From positions 12,319 through 76,318 of the forward strand of contig CAZDZL010000013.1 of assembly GCA_964509885.1 (NCBI GenBank): a stretch of DNA of 64,000 nucleotides. The letters run 5' to 3'. Both the position numbers and the translations under genes were made by a program. This DNA is from Palsa-1447 sp964509885 (GTDB lineage Bacteria; Verrucomicrobiota; Verrucomicrobiia; Opitutales; Opitutaceae). This document shows positions 53,087 to 61,682 of the stretch, piece by piece; position 1 is the stretch's first letter, and each line of letters opens with the position of its first letter. The notes beneath the pieces are model-generated. The model saw only the letters and a program-made list of their open reading frames with translations. It searched no databases and was not told the origin of the DNA.

Positions 53087-53151
53087 GCGCGTGTCACCAC
53101 GCGCTTTGATGTAGCCGGGTTGCACACGCAAGAAATTTACTCAAGCATTGT

Positions 53152-53174
53152 GCGCCCCGTGTGAACCGGGGCGC
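53152..53174 (+). promoter_or_regulatory. Hairpin directly before the transglutaminase-like start
   Basis: GCGCCCCG and CGGGGCGC form an 8-bp GC stem with a 7-base loop, ending 3 bp before GTG 53178. It would cover the ribosome-binding position and could limit translation. There is no T-run, so termination is unlikely. Confidence 0.35.
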
Positions 53175-53177
53175 CCT

Positions 53178-54383
53178 GTGACGACCCCCCAAAGACGCAA
53201 CCCCGAGAGGCGCCCCCTGAGCGCGCTGACCCGCTACGTGGTCGTGCCGCTCATCCTCCTGGCGCTCGGCATCCGCCTCGGGATGTTCGTCGAGCGCGCC
53301 CGGACGCCGGCGCCCCCAGCCCCGGAGCGGGCCGCGCCGGTCGCCGCCGTCCAGGCAGCGCCGGCCCAGGCGACGGCGCCGGCGGCTCCCGAGGCCCAGG
53401 CGCCGCCCACTTGCGAGATGACGGGGTCCTTCCAGAACAACATCTACCCGTCGCTCCTCTTCTCCTTCGGCGTGGCGTACCCGGAATACGCGCGCTGCCT
53501 CACGGTCACCCTGCGCAACCTGCCCGCGTCCGCGTCGCTCCAGCTGCGGATCGAGTCGGACCTGTTCCTGCAGCCGCTCCAGATCAGCGTCACGGCCCAG
53601 GACGGCGCGGCCGCGCTCAGCCCCGAGCTGCCCTGGAACTACGAGATGCTGCGGCACTCCACGCAGATGGAGCCGCACTCCTTCGTCGCGACGCTCCTCG
53701 TCGACGGCATGAGCCAGGCGCAGGCCCCGCTCGTCTGCACCGTGCACGCTGTCAACGAGGCCGTCTCGCGGATCTTCGTCGCCTCGACGGGCCAGTGGGT
53801 GGACACGAGCGTATGCTTCGCCGCCTTCGTGAACGAGGACCATCCCATGATCAACGCCCTCCTCCAGGAGGCCCTGGCCTCGAGGCGCGTGCGCGCGTTC
53901 ACGGGCTACCAGTTCGGCGCCCAGGCCGTGGCGCTCCAGGTGAGGGCCATCTGGGACACGCTCGCCGCACGGGGCGTGAGCTACGTGAACGTGGCCACCG
54001 ACAGCGGCACGTCGGCCAACGTGTCGACCCAGTACGTGCGCTTCCTCGACCAGACGATCCGGGACAAGGGGGCCAACTGCGTCGACGGCTCCGTGCTCCT
54101 CGCGTCGATCCTGCGCAGGATCGGGCTGCGCCCGGTCCTCGTGTTCAGGCCGGGCCACTGCTTCATCGGCTTCTACGACGCCCCCGAGGGGGGCCACATC
54201 GTCGCCCTCGAGACGACCGCCCTCGGCTCGGCCTCCTTCGCCGCGGCCGCCGACGAGGGCGAGCGCGAGCTCCAGACGACGCTGCCCTACCTGGGCTCGC
54301 AGCAGTACGCCGTCGTCGACATCGCCGTCTGCCGCCAGCAGGGGATCATCCCGATCCCCTTTCGCCCCCCCGGGGCCAATTGA
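53178..54383 (+). CDS. Membrane-anchored transglutaminase-like protein
   Basis: From GTG 53178 the protein has 401 residues. An N-terminal membrane helix ('YVVVPLILLALGIRLGMFV') is followed by a Pro/Ala-rich linker (about 40-75), a beta domain of about 130 residues, and a C-terminal region. The latter has 'DKGANCVDGSVLLASILRRIGLRPVLVF' (Cys301 candidate nucleophile) and 'RPGHCFIGFYD' (His327), with acidic residues after it. This Cys-helix...His arrangement is typical of the bacterial transglutaminase/cysteine-protease-like fold. The cleaved or crosslinked substrate is unknown. TTG 53148 is an alternative start. The assignment is by motif only. Confidence 0.68.
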   Translation: MTTPQRRNPERRPLSALTRYVVVPLILLALGIRLGMFVERARTPAPPAPERAAPVAAVQAAPAQATAPAAPEAQAPPTCEMTGSFQNNIYPSLLFSFGVAYPEYARCLTVTLRNLPASASLQLRIESDLFLQPLQISVTAQDGAAALSPELPWNYEMLRHSTQMEPHSFVATLLVDGMSQAQAPLVCTVHAVNEAVSRIFVASTGQWVDTSVCFAAFVNEDHPMINALLQEALASRRVRAFTGYQFGAQAVALQVRAIWDTLAARGVSYVNVATDSGTSANVSTQYVRFLDQTIRDKGANCVDGSVLLASILRRIGLRPVLVFRPGHCFIGFYDAPEGGHIVALETTALGSASFAAAADEGERELQTTLPYLGSQQYAVVDIAVCRQQGIIPIPFRPPGAN

Positions 54384-54403
54384 GCGGCCCGCGCGCGCGG
54401 GAG

Positions 54404-55135
54404 TCAGGCGCCGAAGAGCCCGGCGATCGTCGCCTGGATCTCCTCGGCCTTCGCCCGCGGGTCTGGGGCCTTGCGGATCGGCCGGCCGACCACGATGTAG
54501 TCCGCGCCCCTCTGGAAGGCCTCGGCCACGTCAACGGTGCGCTTCTGGTCGTCGGACGGGCGGTTCTCCACGGGGCGGATGCCGGGGCTCACGACGAGGA
54601 AATTGGCCCCGAGCTCGGCGCGCAGCCGGGTGGCCTCCAGGCCGGACGAGATCACCCCGTCGCAGCCGAGCTTGAGCGCCCTCCTGGCCCTGGAGAGGAC
54701 CAGCTCCTCGGGGTCGCACTGGAAGCCCAGGTCGTCCAGGTCGCCGCGGTCGAGGCTCGTGAGGACCGTGACGGCGAGGATCTTGAGCCCGCCCTTGGCC
54801 GACACCGCCGCCTCGAGCATCGGGTCGTTGCCGTGGACGGTGGCAAAGTCGACCTTCCGGTGGGCCAGCTGCTCGACCGCGAGCTTCACGGTCTCGGGCA
54901 CGTCGAAGAACTTGATGTCGGCGAACACCTTCTTGCCCTGGGCGTCCAGCCAGTCGATCATGTCGAAATACTGGCCTGTCATGAGGAACTGGAGGCCGAG
55001 CTTGTAAAAATGGACGGAGTCGCCGAGGCGCTCCACCCACCTCTTGCCCTCGTCGAGCGAGGGGACGTCCAGGGCGAGGATCAGGCGCTCGCGCGGGGGG
55101 ATGGGCTTGGAGGAAAGGTTGGAAGGAGTGGCCAC
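54404..55135 (-). CDS. pyrF: Orotidine 5'-phosphate decarboxylase
   Basis: PyrF decarboxylates OMP to UMP, the last step of de novo pyrimidine synthesis. From GTG 55135 the protein has 243 residues, with 'RLILALDVPSLDEG', the catalytic 'FADIKFFDVPETV' (Asp-Lys-Asp array), 'ATVHGNDPML', 'VVSPGIRP' and 'ADYIVVGRPI', all canonical. The frame upstream of 55135 is not PyrF-like. No other pyr gene is adjacent. It is divergent from parA, with 97 bp between starts. Confidence 0.96.
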   Translation of the reverse strand: MATPSNLSSKPIPPRERLILALDVPSLDEGKRWVERLGDSVHFYKLGLQFLMTGQYFDMIDWLDAQGKKVFADIKFFDVPETVKLAVEQLAHRKVDFATVHGNDPMLEAAVSAKGGLKILAVTVLTSLDRGDLDDLGFQCDPEELVLSRARRALKLGCDGVISSGLEATRLRAELGANFLVVSPGIRPVENRPSDDQKRTVDVAEAFQRGADYIVVGRPIRKAPDPRAKAEEIQATIAGLFGA

Positions 55136-55232
55136 CGGCCCCGATGCCAGCCATCGGCGCCCCGCGGTCAAGACCGAACGCCTCGCGCCGGGAATTGACG
55201 CCGCGGCATTGGAAAAACGAGAATCCCCCCCA

Positions 55233-56009
55233 ATGGCCACCACCGTCTTCACTATCGCCAACCAGAAGGGGGGCGTCGGCAAGACCACGACCGCGGTCAA
55301 CCTCGCGGCCGGGCTCGCCCTGAGGAAGATCCACACGCTCCTGATCGACCTCGATCCCCAGGCGAACACGACCAGCTCGCTCGGCATAGAGAAGCAGGAG
55401 GGGAAGAGCCTCTACGCGCCGCTCCGCGGCGAGGGCGGCGCCCTCCCGCTGGTCACGCCCACCAAGTACGAGCACCTGGCGCTGATCCCGAGCGAGGAGG
55501 ACCTGGCGGCGGCCGAGATCGAGCTCTCCCAGATGGAGAACTACCTCATGAAGCTGAAGGGGGTCCTCGCGCCGATCGTCGCGTCGGGGGGCTTCCGGGC
55601 CGTCATCATCGACTGCCCCCCCGCGCTCGGGATGCTCTCCATGAACAGCCTGGCGGCGGCCGACCACCTCCTGATCACGCTGCAGTGCGAGTACATGGCC
55701 CTCGAGGGCCTCGGGCAGATCCTGCGCAACGTCGACCGGCTGAAGTCCGCGGGCGTCAACCCCTCCCTGCAGCTCGGCGGCATCGTCATGACCATGTTCG
55801 ACAGCCGCACCAGCCTGTCCCGCCAGGTGGTGGACGAGGTGAAGACGCACATGCCGGACAAGATCTTCGCGTCCGTGATCCCGAGGACGGTGCGGCTCGC
55901 CGAGGCGCCGAGCTTCGGGAAGACGATCTTCGACTACGACCCGTCGAGCCCGGGGGCAGCGGCCTACCGGAACCTCGCCGCCGAGGTCGCGACCCGCTTC
56001 AGCCTGTGA
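55233..56009 (+). CDS. parA: ParA/Soj-family chromosome-partition ATPase
   Basis: The 258-residue protein has the deviant Walker A 'KGGVGKTTTAVNLA', 'LLIDLDPQANTTSSLG', 'VIIDCPPALGMLSMNSLAAADHLLITLQCEYMALEGLGQI' and 'AEAPSFGKTIFDYDPSSPGAAAYRNLA', typical of chromosomal ParA/Soj. It should dimerise on ATP, bind the nucleoid and respond to ParB. No parB is in the window. The ATG at 55233 begins directly with the conserved 'MATTVFTIANQKGG'. Its stop overlaps the next gene's GTG, so partition and transport genes are coupled. Confidence 0.94.
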   Translation: MATTVFTIANQKGGVGKTTTAVNLAAGLALRKIHTLLIDLDPQANTTSSLGIEKQEGKSLYAPLRGEGGALPLVTPTKYEHLALIPSEEDLAAAEIELSQMENYLMKLKGVLAPIVASGGFRAVIIDCPPALGMLSMNSLAAADHLLITLQCEYMALEGLGQILRNVDRLKSAGVNPSLQLGGIVMTMFDSRTSLSRQVVDEVKTHMPDKIFASVIPRTVRLAEAPSFGKTIFDYDPSSPGAAAYRNLAAEVATRFSL

Positions 56010-56803
56010 CGAAGTACGGGCAGGCCTTCCTGGTGGGGCTTCAGAGCAACCTCGTCTACCGATGGAACTTCGCGGTGAGGAGCGTCTTCTGGTTCAGCCA
56101 CCTGGTCGTCGTCTACATCCTCTGGGGGGCGGCCTTCCCCGGCAACGCCTCCATCGGCGGCTACACGTTCGCGCAGACCCTCACCTACTTCGTGGTGATG
56201 TTCGTCATGCAGTTCTTCGTCGGCGCGTTCAACGAGGACTACCAGATCAGCGAGGACATCCGCAACGGCCTCATCAACCAGTTTCTCCTGAAGCCCATCA
56301 ACTACTTCGCCTACAGGCTGAGCGTCTTCACGGCGGCGCGCGTGGTGTCGGGCGCCTTCGGCATCCTCACCCTCGTCCTCGCCCTGCCCCTCTTCAGGGG
56401 CTACCTCGAGATGCCCCACGACGGCTGGAGGATCGCCGTCGCCGTGCCAGCGATGGTGCTGACGGCGATCATCCAGTTCAGCATCGCGTACTGCTTCGGG
56501 CTCCTGGCCTTCTGGTTCCTCGAGATCCAGGGCTTCGTCATCCTCTCGATGGCCGTCGAGACTCTGCTCGGGGGCCAGATCGTCCCCCTGGACCTCCTGC
56601 CCGCCTCGGTCTTCAACGTCATCCGCTTCCTGCCCTTCTTCTACCAGGCCTACTTCCCGACGGCGATCCTGACGGGCAGGATGGACCAGGCGATGGCGCT
56701 CCAGGGCCTAGCGATCCAGGCCGTGTGGGCCTTCGTGCTCGTGTGCCTCGCCGAGGTCGTCTGGCTGCGGGGCCTACGCCACCACACTGCCGCGGGGGGC
56801 TGA
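56006..56803 (+). CDS. ABC-2 family permease (DUF990/ABC2_membrane_6 type), first copy
   Basis: From GTG 56006 (GTGA overlap with parA) the 265-residue protein has six membrane helices. The early segment 'LVYRWNFAVRSVFWFSHLVVVYILW' and 'QISEDIRNGLINQFLLKPINYFAYRL' are characteristic of PF06182 permeases. These work in pairs with a separate ATPase as exporters. The partner permease is the next gene, 9 bp downstream. No ATP-binding protein is in the vicinity. Confidence 0.88.
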   Translation: MTKYGQAFLVGLQSNLVYRWNFAVRSVFWFSHLVVVYILWGAAFPGNASIGGYTFAQTLTYFVVMFVMQFFVGAFNEDYQISEDIRNGLINQFLLKPINYFAYRLSVFTAARVVSGAFGILTLVLALPLFRGYLEMPHDGWRIAVAVPAMVLTAIIQFSIAYCFGLLAFWFLEIQGFVILSMAVETLLGGQIVPLDLLPASVFNVIRFLPFFYQAYFPTAILTGRMDQAMALQGLAIQAVWAFVLVCLAEVVWLRGLRHHTAAGG

Positions 56804-56812
56804 GGCACGACC

Positions 56813-57610
56813 ATGATCTCCCTCGCCCAGTACCTGAAGATTTGGCTCGCGAGCGCGCGCTACTCGCTCGTGCGCGCGACCATGTTCCGCGCGGACCTCT
56901 TCATCTGGGCGTCGGTCGAGCTGCTGTGGATCTCGGTCAACGTGGCGATGATCGCGGTGATCTACAGCCACACCCGGTCCATCGCCGGCTGGAGCATGTA
57001 CCAGATGCTGCTCCTCGTCGGGACCTCGATGCTGATCCAGCGCTTCCTCATGGGCTTCTTCTGGAGCGGCATCTTCGAGATGGGGCGCAACGTGCGCAGC
57101 GGCCTCTTCGACTTCGTGCTGGCCCAGCCCGGCGACCCGCTGTTCATGGCCTCGACCCGCAAGCTCGAGCTGGACGGCCTCCTCAACTCCGTCGTCGCGG
57201 GCGCCCTCGTGGCCTACTCGGCTCACAAGCTCGGCCTGCACCCCGGCGCCGGGGACATTGCGCTCTACGCGGTCATGGTCGCCTGCGGGGTCGTGATCCA
57301 CTTCAGCGCGCTCGTGATGGCCATGTCCCTCGCCTTCTGGATCACGAGCTCCCAGGGCGTCGAGGGCAGCTACTTCACGCTCATGGAGTTCTCGAGGATC
57401 CCGAGCGGCGCCTTCAAGGGCCTGGCGAGCGTGGTCTTCGTGTGGGTGCTGCCGGTCGTCGTCGTCAGCAACGCGCCGGCCCGCGCGCTGCTCAACGGGT
57501 TCGAGCCCATGTGGGCCCTGGCCCTCTGCGCCGCCACGGCGTTCTGGTTCCTGCTCGCGGTCGTCGTCTTCCGGTGCGGCCTGCGGCGCTACACAAGCGC
57601 AAGCTCGTGA
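56813..57610 (+). CDS. ABC-2 family permease (DUF990/ABC2_membrane_6 type), second copy
   Basis: A 265-residue, six-helix protein homologous in layout to its neighbour: 'RYSLVRATMFRADLFIWASVELLWISVNVAMIAVIY', 'MGRNVRSGLFDFVLAQPGDPLFMAS', and 'EGSYFTLMEFSRIPSGAFKG'. The pair probably forms the membrane part of a heterodimeric exporter. Its stop overlaps the rnc GTG. The missing ATPase must be encoded elsewhere. Confidence 0.88.
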   Translation: MISLAQYLKIWLASARYSLVRATMFRADLFIWASVELLWISVNVAMIAVIYSHTRSIAGWSMYQMLLLVGTSMLIQRFLMGFFWSGIFEMGRNVRSGLFDFVLAQPGDPLFMASTRKLELDGLLNSVVAGALVAYSAHKLGLHPGAGDIALYAVMVACGVVIHFSALVMAMSLAFWITSSQGVEGSYFTLMEFSRIPSGAFKGLASVVFVWVLPVVVVSNAPARALLNGFEPMWALALCAATAFWFLLAVVVFRCGLRRYTSASS

Positions 57611-58314
57611 AAGGGGACCTCAACGCCCTGCAGGCGAGGATCGGGCACCGCTTCCGCGACCCTGCCCTCCTCGGGCGCGCGCTCACCCACGCGTCCTGGC
57701 TCTACGAGAACCCGGCGGCCGAGGGCAACAACCAGCGCCTCGAGTTCCTCGGCGACTCGGTCCTGCAGCTTGTCCTCACCGAGGCGCTCTATGCGCTCTA
57801 CCCGGGCGACCGCGAGGGGGAGCTCACGACCCGGCGGGCGATCCTCTGCAAGGGTGCGTTCCTCGCCACCCTCGCGCGGGAGATCGGCCTGGACGCCTGC
57901 CTTCGCCTCGGGGCCAACGAGGAGGCCACCGGGGGGCGCGGGCGCGACGCCGCGCTCGAGGACGCCTTCGAGGCCCTGGTCGGGGCCGTCGATCTGGACG
58001 GGGGCATCGAGGCGGCCCGAAGGGTCGTCCTCGGGATCTACAGGGACCTGCCGGAGCGCCTCGCGGCGCTCGAGGGACACGCCAATCCCAAAGGGCGACT
58101 CCAGGAGATCGTCCAGCCCGAACACGGCAACCAGGCGCTCCGCTACGAGGTCCTCGCCGCGGAGGGGGCCGACCACGAGCGCCGCTACGAGGTCGCCGTC
58201 TTCCTCCTCGACCGGCGGCTCGGCAGCGGGCGCGGCCCGTCGAAAAGGCTGGCCGAGGAGGAGGCCGCCCGGGCGGCCCTCGCGGCGCTGGACGCATCCC
58301 CGCCCGAGCGATGA
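57607..58314 (+). CDS. rnc: Ribonuclease III
   Basis: RNase III cuts double-stranded RNA in rRNA maturation and mRNA turnover. From GTG 57607 the protein has 235 residues: 'LLGRALTHASWLYENP', the signature 'NQRLEFLGDSVLQLVLTE' with catalytic acids, 'DALEDAFEALVGAV'-like second acidic site ('ALEDAFEALVGAVDLD'), and a C-terminal dsRNA-binding domain ('NPKGRLQEIVQPEHGNQALRYEV', 'GPSKRLAEEEAARAAL'). The start overlaps the permease stop (GTGA) and its own stop overlaps the mfd ATG (ATGA). Confidence 0.96.
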   Translation: MKGDLNALQARIGHRFRDPALLGRALTHASWLYENPAAEGNNQRLEFLGDSVLQLVLTEALYALYPGDREGELTTRRAILCKGAFLATLAREIGLDACLRLGANEEATGGRGRDAALEDAFEALVGAVDLDGGIEAARRVVLGIYRDLPERLAALEGHANPKGRLQEIVQPEHGNQALRYEVLAAEGADHERRYEVAVFLLDRRLGSGRGPSKRLAEEEAARAALAALDASPPER

Positions 58315-61300
58315 CCGGGGCCGCGAGGCACAGGATCGTCGGCGTCTGCCCGGCGGCGCGCGGGGCCGTCCTCGCCGAGACGATGCGCGCCCACCCGTCG
58401 CGCGTGTGGGTGGTCGTGGCCCCGGACCTGCGGGTCGCGGAGCAGCTGGCCGAGGACACGGCGTTCTTCTGGAGCGCCCAGGGCGGCGCCGCGCCGCTCG
58501 GGGCGCTCGTCTTCCCGGAGTCGATCCCCGACAGCCGCGACATGCGGGAGGCATTCGCCGCATCGGGCGACCGCCTGACCGTCCTCTCAAGGCTTCGCGA
58601 GGCGCGCCCGGGGGGCGACGCCCCGGTCCTCGCCGTGTTCGCGACGCCGACCTCGCTGCTGCAGCAGGTCCCCGCGATCGAGCAGTACGCGGCGAGCGAG
58701 ATCGTCCTCGTCCGCGGCGCGAGCCAGCCGTTCCAGGGGCTCCTGGAGAGGCTGCGCGGGCTGGACTACGACAGCGAGGCGGTCTGCGAGTCGCCGGGCC
58801 ACTACGCCGTGCGCGGCGGCATCATCGACGTCTATCCCGTGACCGCGCCTGAGCCGTACCGCCTCGACTTCTTCGGGGACGAGATCGAGGACATCCGCAC
58901 GCTCGACCCGGTGACGCAGCGCTCCGGCGCCCGCGTCGAGCGCATCTCGGTCGTCGCCTCCCCGAGGGTGCGCCTCGAGGCCGCAAAGACCGGCATCTCG
59001 GACTACCTCGACCCCGCCTCCCACATCGCCTTCATCGAGCCGGCGGCCCTCGAGGAGGAGTTCAGGGCGTTCGCCGCGGAGGGGGCCGACGGCCTCGCCC
59101 CCCTCCTCTCCAAGTGCGCCGCGGCGTTCGGGATAGGCGAGCTCGACGAGGCCAACGAGGTCTTCGCCGAGGCCGCGTCCGAGACGGTCTGGGACACCGA
59201 GAGCCTGGAGCACCACCGGCGCCTTCCGTCCGAGACCCTCCTGGCGCGGGACCGCCTCCAGGCCGAGGAGGACGCCCGCAGGGACTTCCTCGGACAGCTC
59301 GCCCAGTGGCGCCGGGAGGGCTTCGCCGTCGCCTTCGCCGCCTCAAAGGCCGGCGAGGAGAAGCGCATCCGGGAGATCCTCTTGGCGGACCCGGCCCTCG
59401 CGCGCCTCGACCCCCTTTTCCTGAGGGGGAGCCTGAACGAGGGGTTCCGGGTCACCGCGAGGGAGGGCGCCGGGCTTCCCATCGCCGGGGACGCCCGCGG
59501 CCTCGTCTTCGTCACGGAGACGGAGGTCTTCGGCCGCAAGCGGGCGCGGCGCCCCGGCGCGGCCGGCCGCGCCCGCGTCTCGGTCGCGCAGGTCGACCAG
59601 CTGCTCGACTTCTCCGAGCTCGTCGAGGGCGACTTCGTCGTCCACCTCCAGCACGGGATCGCGCAGTACCGCGGGCTCACGAAGCTGGAGACGGCACAGG
59701 GCCTGCGCGAGGTGATCTCGGTCGAGTTCGACGACGGCGTGACGCTCCACGTCCCGCTCCAGGAGTCGCACCTGATCAGCCGGTACGTGGGCCTCGGGCG
59801 CACGAAGCCCCAGCTCGGCCGGATCGGCACCGGGCGATGGGAGAAGGCCCGCCGAGCCGTGGAGCGGGCCACCGTGGACCTCGCCGCGGAGCTCCTGCGC
59901 ATCCAGGCGAGCCGCGAGGCGCAGGCGGGCTTCGCGTTCCCCCCGGACACGGACTGGCAGGGGGAATTCGAGTCCTCCTTCCCCTTCACGGAGACGCCGG
60001 GCCAGGCGCGCGCCATCGAGGAGACCAAGCGCGACATGGAGCGCACCCGCCCCATGGACAGGCTGATCTGCGGCGACGTCGGGTTCGGGAAGACCGAGGT
60101 CGCGCTCCGGGCGGCGTTCAAGGCCGTCCAGGCCGGCAAGCAGGTGATCGTCCTCGTCCCGACGACCGTGCTCGCCCAGCAGCACCTGAACACGTTTCGG
60201 GAGCGCATGGCGGGCTATCCCGTCTCGATCGAGATGCTGAGCCGCTTCCGCTCCCAGGCCGAGCAGCGCACCATTCTCGCGGCCGTGGCCACGGGCGGCG
60301 TGGACATCCTGATCGGCACCCACCGTCTCCTGCAGAGGGACGTCGTCCCGAAGGACCTGGGGCTCCTTATCATCGACGAGGAGCAGCGCTTCGGCGTGAA
60401 GCACAAGGAGGCCTTCAAGACCCTGCGCACCACGGTCGACGTGCTCTCGATGAGCGCCACGCCCATCCCGAGGACACTCTACCTCGCCCTGACGAGCGCG
60501 CGCGACATGAGCGTCATCGACACGCCGCCGGTCAACCGCCACCCGATCCAGACCATCGTGAAGACCTACGACGAGAAGGTCGTCGTCGACGCGATCCGCC
60601 ATGAGATGCGCCGGGGGGGCCAGGTGTTCTACCTGCACAACCGCGTGGGCACGATCGACCTCGTCACGAGGCGCCTGAGGGAGCTCATGCCGGACATCAC
60701 GTTCGGCGTCGGCCACGGCCAGATGCACGCGGGCGACCTCGAGCGGGTGATGACGGAGTTCGTGGCGGGCAGGTACAACGTGCTCGTCTGCACGACGATC
60801 ATCGAGAGCGGCCTGGACATCCCGAACTGCAACACCCTCGTCATCGAGGGCGCCGACCGCTTCGGCCTGTCGCAGCTCTACCAGCTGCGCGGGCGCGTCG
60901 GCCGCTTCAAGCACCAGGCCTACGCCTACCTGCTCCTCCACCGCCACACGCGGCTCCTGGACGCCGCCCGCCAGCGCATGAGCACGCTGCGCCAGCACAC
61001 CCAGCTCGGGGCCGGCTTCAGGATCGCCATGCGCGACCTCGAGCTTCGCGGAGCCGGCAACCTGCTCGGGGCCGAGCAGAGCGGCCACATCGTCGGCGTC
61101 GGCTTCGAGCTCTACTGCCAGCTCCTGCGCCAGTCCGTGGCCCGCCTGAAGGGCGACAAGACCGCAGCCGCCATCCGCGCCAACGTTAAGCTCGATTTCG
61201 TCTTCGTCGGCGAAGGCCCGCCGGCCGGCGACGCCCAGATGGGGCGCCGGGAGGACAGCTACACGGCGATCAAGGACGCGGAGGACGAGGCGACGGGGCC

Positions 61301-61682
61301 CGGGGTCGAGCGGATCCAGGCCCGCATCCCGACGTCCTATGTCGGCGAGACCCGCCTGAGGATCGACATTTACCGCAGGCTGGCGATGGCCGACTCCCGG
61401 GAGGCCGTGCGCCAGATCGAGGCGGAGCTCAAGGACCGGTTCGGAAAGCCGCCCCCCGAAGTGCGCACCCTGCTGCAAGTGACCGAGATCCGCGTTCTTG
61501 CGGAACAAAAGGGGATATTGTCCGTCGAATCCGAATCCAACCGCCTCAAGTGCCTTCGGGGCAGCGGACAACGTGACGACTGGGTGATGATCGGGGCCCG
61601 GTTTCCAAGGTTGACCGCTCCTCGCCCGCACCTACGGTTGAAGGAGATTATCGCTTTCTTGAACCATCTGCCGAACCCATGA
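58311..61682 (+). CDS. mfd: Transcription-repair coupling factor Mfd
   Basis: Mfd removes stalled RNA polymerase and recruits UvrA. The 1123-residue protein has the UvrB-like N-terminus, the RNA-polymerase-interacting domain ('GDFVVHLQHGIAQYRGL', about residue 440), helicase motif I 'ICGDVGFGKTEVALRAAF' (about 585), 'LLIIDEEQRFGVKHKE' (about 688), 'MSATPIPRTLYLAL', 'GQMHAGDLERVMTEF' and 'YQLRGRVGRFKHQAYAYLLL', then the TRCF C-terminal domain. Length and order are normal. It is the fifth member of the coupled parA-to-isomerase operon. Confidence 0.97.
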   Translation: MTGAARHRIVGVCPAARGAVLAETMRAHPSRVWVVVAPDLRVAEQLAEDTAFFWSAQGGAAPLGALVFPESIPDSRDMREAFAASGDRLTVLSRLREARPGGDAPVLAVFATPTSLLQQVPAIEQYAASEIVLVRGASQPFQGLLERLRGLDYDSEAVCESPGHYAVRGGIIDVYPVTAPEPYRLDFFGDEIEDIRTLDPVTQRSGARVERISVVASPRVRLEAAKTGISDYLDPASHIAFIEPAALEEEFRAFAAEGADGLAPLLSKCAAAFGIGELDEANEVFAEAASETVWDTESLEHHRRLPSETLLARDRLQAEEDARRDFLGQLAQWRREGFAVAFAASKAGEEKRIREILLADPALARLDPLFLRGSLNEGFRVTAREGAGLPIAGDARGLVFVTETEVFGRKRARRPGAAGRARVSVAQVDQLLDFSELVEGDFVVHLQHGIAQYRGLTKLETAQGLREVISVEFDDGVTLHVPLQESHLISRYVGLGRTKPQLGRIGTGRWEKARRAVERATVDLAAELLRIQASREAQAGFAFPPDTDWQGEFESSFPFTETPGQARAIEETKRDMERTRPMDRLICGDVGFGKTEVALRAAFKAVQAGKQVIVLVPTTVLAQQHLNTFRERMAGYPVSIEMLSRFRSQAEQRTILAAVATGGVDILIGTHRLLQRDVVPKDLGLLIIDEEQRFGVKHKEAFKTLRTTVDVLSMSATPIPRTLYLALTSARDMSVIDTPPVNRHPIQTIVKTYDEKVVVDAIRHEMRRGGQVFYLHNRVGTIDLVTRRLRELMPDITFGVGHGQMHAGDLERVMTEFVAGRYNVLVCTTIIESGLDIPNCNTLVIEGADRFGLSQLYQLRGRVGRFKHQAYAYLLLHRHTRLLDAARQRMSTLRQHTQLGAGFRIAMRDLELRGAGNLLGAEQSGHIVGVGFELYCQLLRQSVARLKGDKTAAAIRANVKLDFVFVGEGPPAGDAQMGRREDSYTAIKDAEDEATGPGVERIQARIPTSYVGETRLRIDIYRRLAMADSREAVRQIEAELKDRFGKPPPEVRTLLQVTEIRVLAEQKGILSVESESNRLKCLRGSGQRDDWVMIGARFPRLTAPRPHLRLKEIIAFLNHLPNP

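Noticed and set aside
54388..54402. The CG-palindromic run between the transglutaminase-like gene and pyrF as a bidirectional terminator.
   Set aside because: It can form a hairpin but has no T-tract on either side.
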